A stretch of DNA of 12,620 nucleotides, taken from the NCBI GenBank assembly GCA_031273835.1, contig JAISRD010000017.1, positions 1-12,620 on the forward strand, read 5' to 3'. Below the pieces are notes generated by a model, which saw only the letters and a list, made by a program, of their open reading frames with translations, searched no databases and was not told where the DNA came from. Shown piece after piece: positions 12,317 through 12,620 of the stretch. This DNA is from Treponema sp. (GTDB lineage: Bacteria; Spirochaetota; Spirochaetia; Treponematales; Breznakiellaceae). Numbering within the stretch: the first letter of the stretch is position 1; each line of letters starts with the position of its first letter. Made by a program: the position numbers and the translations under genes.

Positions 12317-12620
12317 ATGAAAAAGGTATTAATCGCCTATTGGAGCGGCACCGGAAATACCGAGACCATGGCGGGACAGGTTGCCCGGGGCGCCGGGGAA
12401 GGGGGCGCCGAAGTTACCCTTAAACCCGTTGGGGAAGTAACGGCCGATATGGTTAAGGGGGCGGACGCCCTTGCCCTGGGATGTCCCGCCATGGGGGACG
12501 AAGTGCTGGAAGAAAGCGAAATGGAACCCTTTGTAAGCGGCCTTACCCGGACGGAGCTTGAGGGCAAAAGTCTGGGACTTTTCGGGTCCTATGATTGGGG
12601 CGACGGACAGTGGATGCGGG
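12317..12620 (+). CDS. Flavodoxin (5' part, runs off the window)
   Basis: The frame from the ATG at 12317 stays open for 101 codons to the end of the window. It begins MKKVLIAYWSGTGNTETMA, the FMN phosphate-binding loop (SGTGNT at 10-15) of short-chain flavodoxins. ALALGCPAMGDE (52-63) lines the second FMN loop and GLFGSYDWGDGQWM (86-99 region) the third, both as in clostridial-type flavodoxins of about 140 residues. It is a soluble one-electron carrier that can replace ferredoxin. GGGGGAG (12307-12313) is a strong ribosome site, with only about three bases to the ATG. It is monocistronic as far as can be seen. Confidence 0.93.
   Translation, partial: MKKVLIAYWSGTGNTETMAGQVARGAGEGGAEVTLKPVGEVTADMVKGADALALGCPAMGDEVLEESEMEPFVSGLTRTELEGKSLGLFGSYDWGDGQWMR

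Noticed and set aside
1..12620. CRISPR array or transposase-bearing insertion sequence
   Set aside because: No regularly spaced identical repeats with unique spacers and no transposase-like protein were seen; the repeats found are short and few.

Overview
The window looks like a moderately GC-rich bacterial chromosome segment, probably from a spirochaete of the Treponema / termite-gut Breznakiellaceae type. That placement is an inference from the rpmF-acpP-rnc gene order (no plsX/fab genes between), the dense small operons and overall protein flavour; no rRNA or other decisive marker is present. The layout is ordinary housekeeping genes separated by unusually structured intergenic DNA.

Region 1 (1-1634): a ~330 bp imperfect palindrome with no credible gene, then a two-gene + strand operon encoding an AmiS/UreI-family small-amide channel and a nicotinamidase (PncA). 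Region 2 (1635-4488): leuS on the - strand, followed upstream by a ~370 bp intergenic block holding a consensus sigma70 promoter, a tRNA 3'-half-like sequence lying in the leuS leader, a palindromic repeat and a short coding-like remnant. Region 3 (4489-8344): a + strand secreted GH3 (NagZ-like) beta-N-acetylhexosaminidase, convergent with a three-gene - strand operon (GT4-type glycosyltransferase, HAD hydrolase, small single-TM protein). Region 4 (8345-9855): divergent promoters, then rpmF (L32), acpP and rnc on the + strand. Region 5 (9856-12005): a CCA-adding/poly(A) polymerase-family nucleotidyltransferase on the - strand, divergent from a thiamine pyrophosphokinase on the + strand, with overlapping promoters in a 29 bp gap. 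Region 6 (12006-12620): an apparent ~150 nt stand-alone small RNA with its own promoter and a very strong intrinsic terminator, then a second promoter and the 5' part of a flavodoxin gene cut by the window end.

The genes serve NAD salvage (channel + PncA), translation and RNA maturation (leuS, rpmF, rnc, cca/pcnB), lipid synthesis (acpP), cell-wall turnover (GH3), thiamine diphosphate formation and low-potential electron transfer (flavodoxin). The items most worth attention are non-coding: the small RNA upstream of flavodoxin, the tRNA-Pro-like 3' half in the leuS leader, the long palindrome at the left edge, and several genes whose -10 boxes sit only a few bases before the start codon with no Shine-Dalgarno sequence. 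No CRISPR array, transposase or defence gene is visible.
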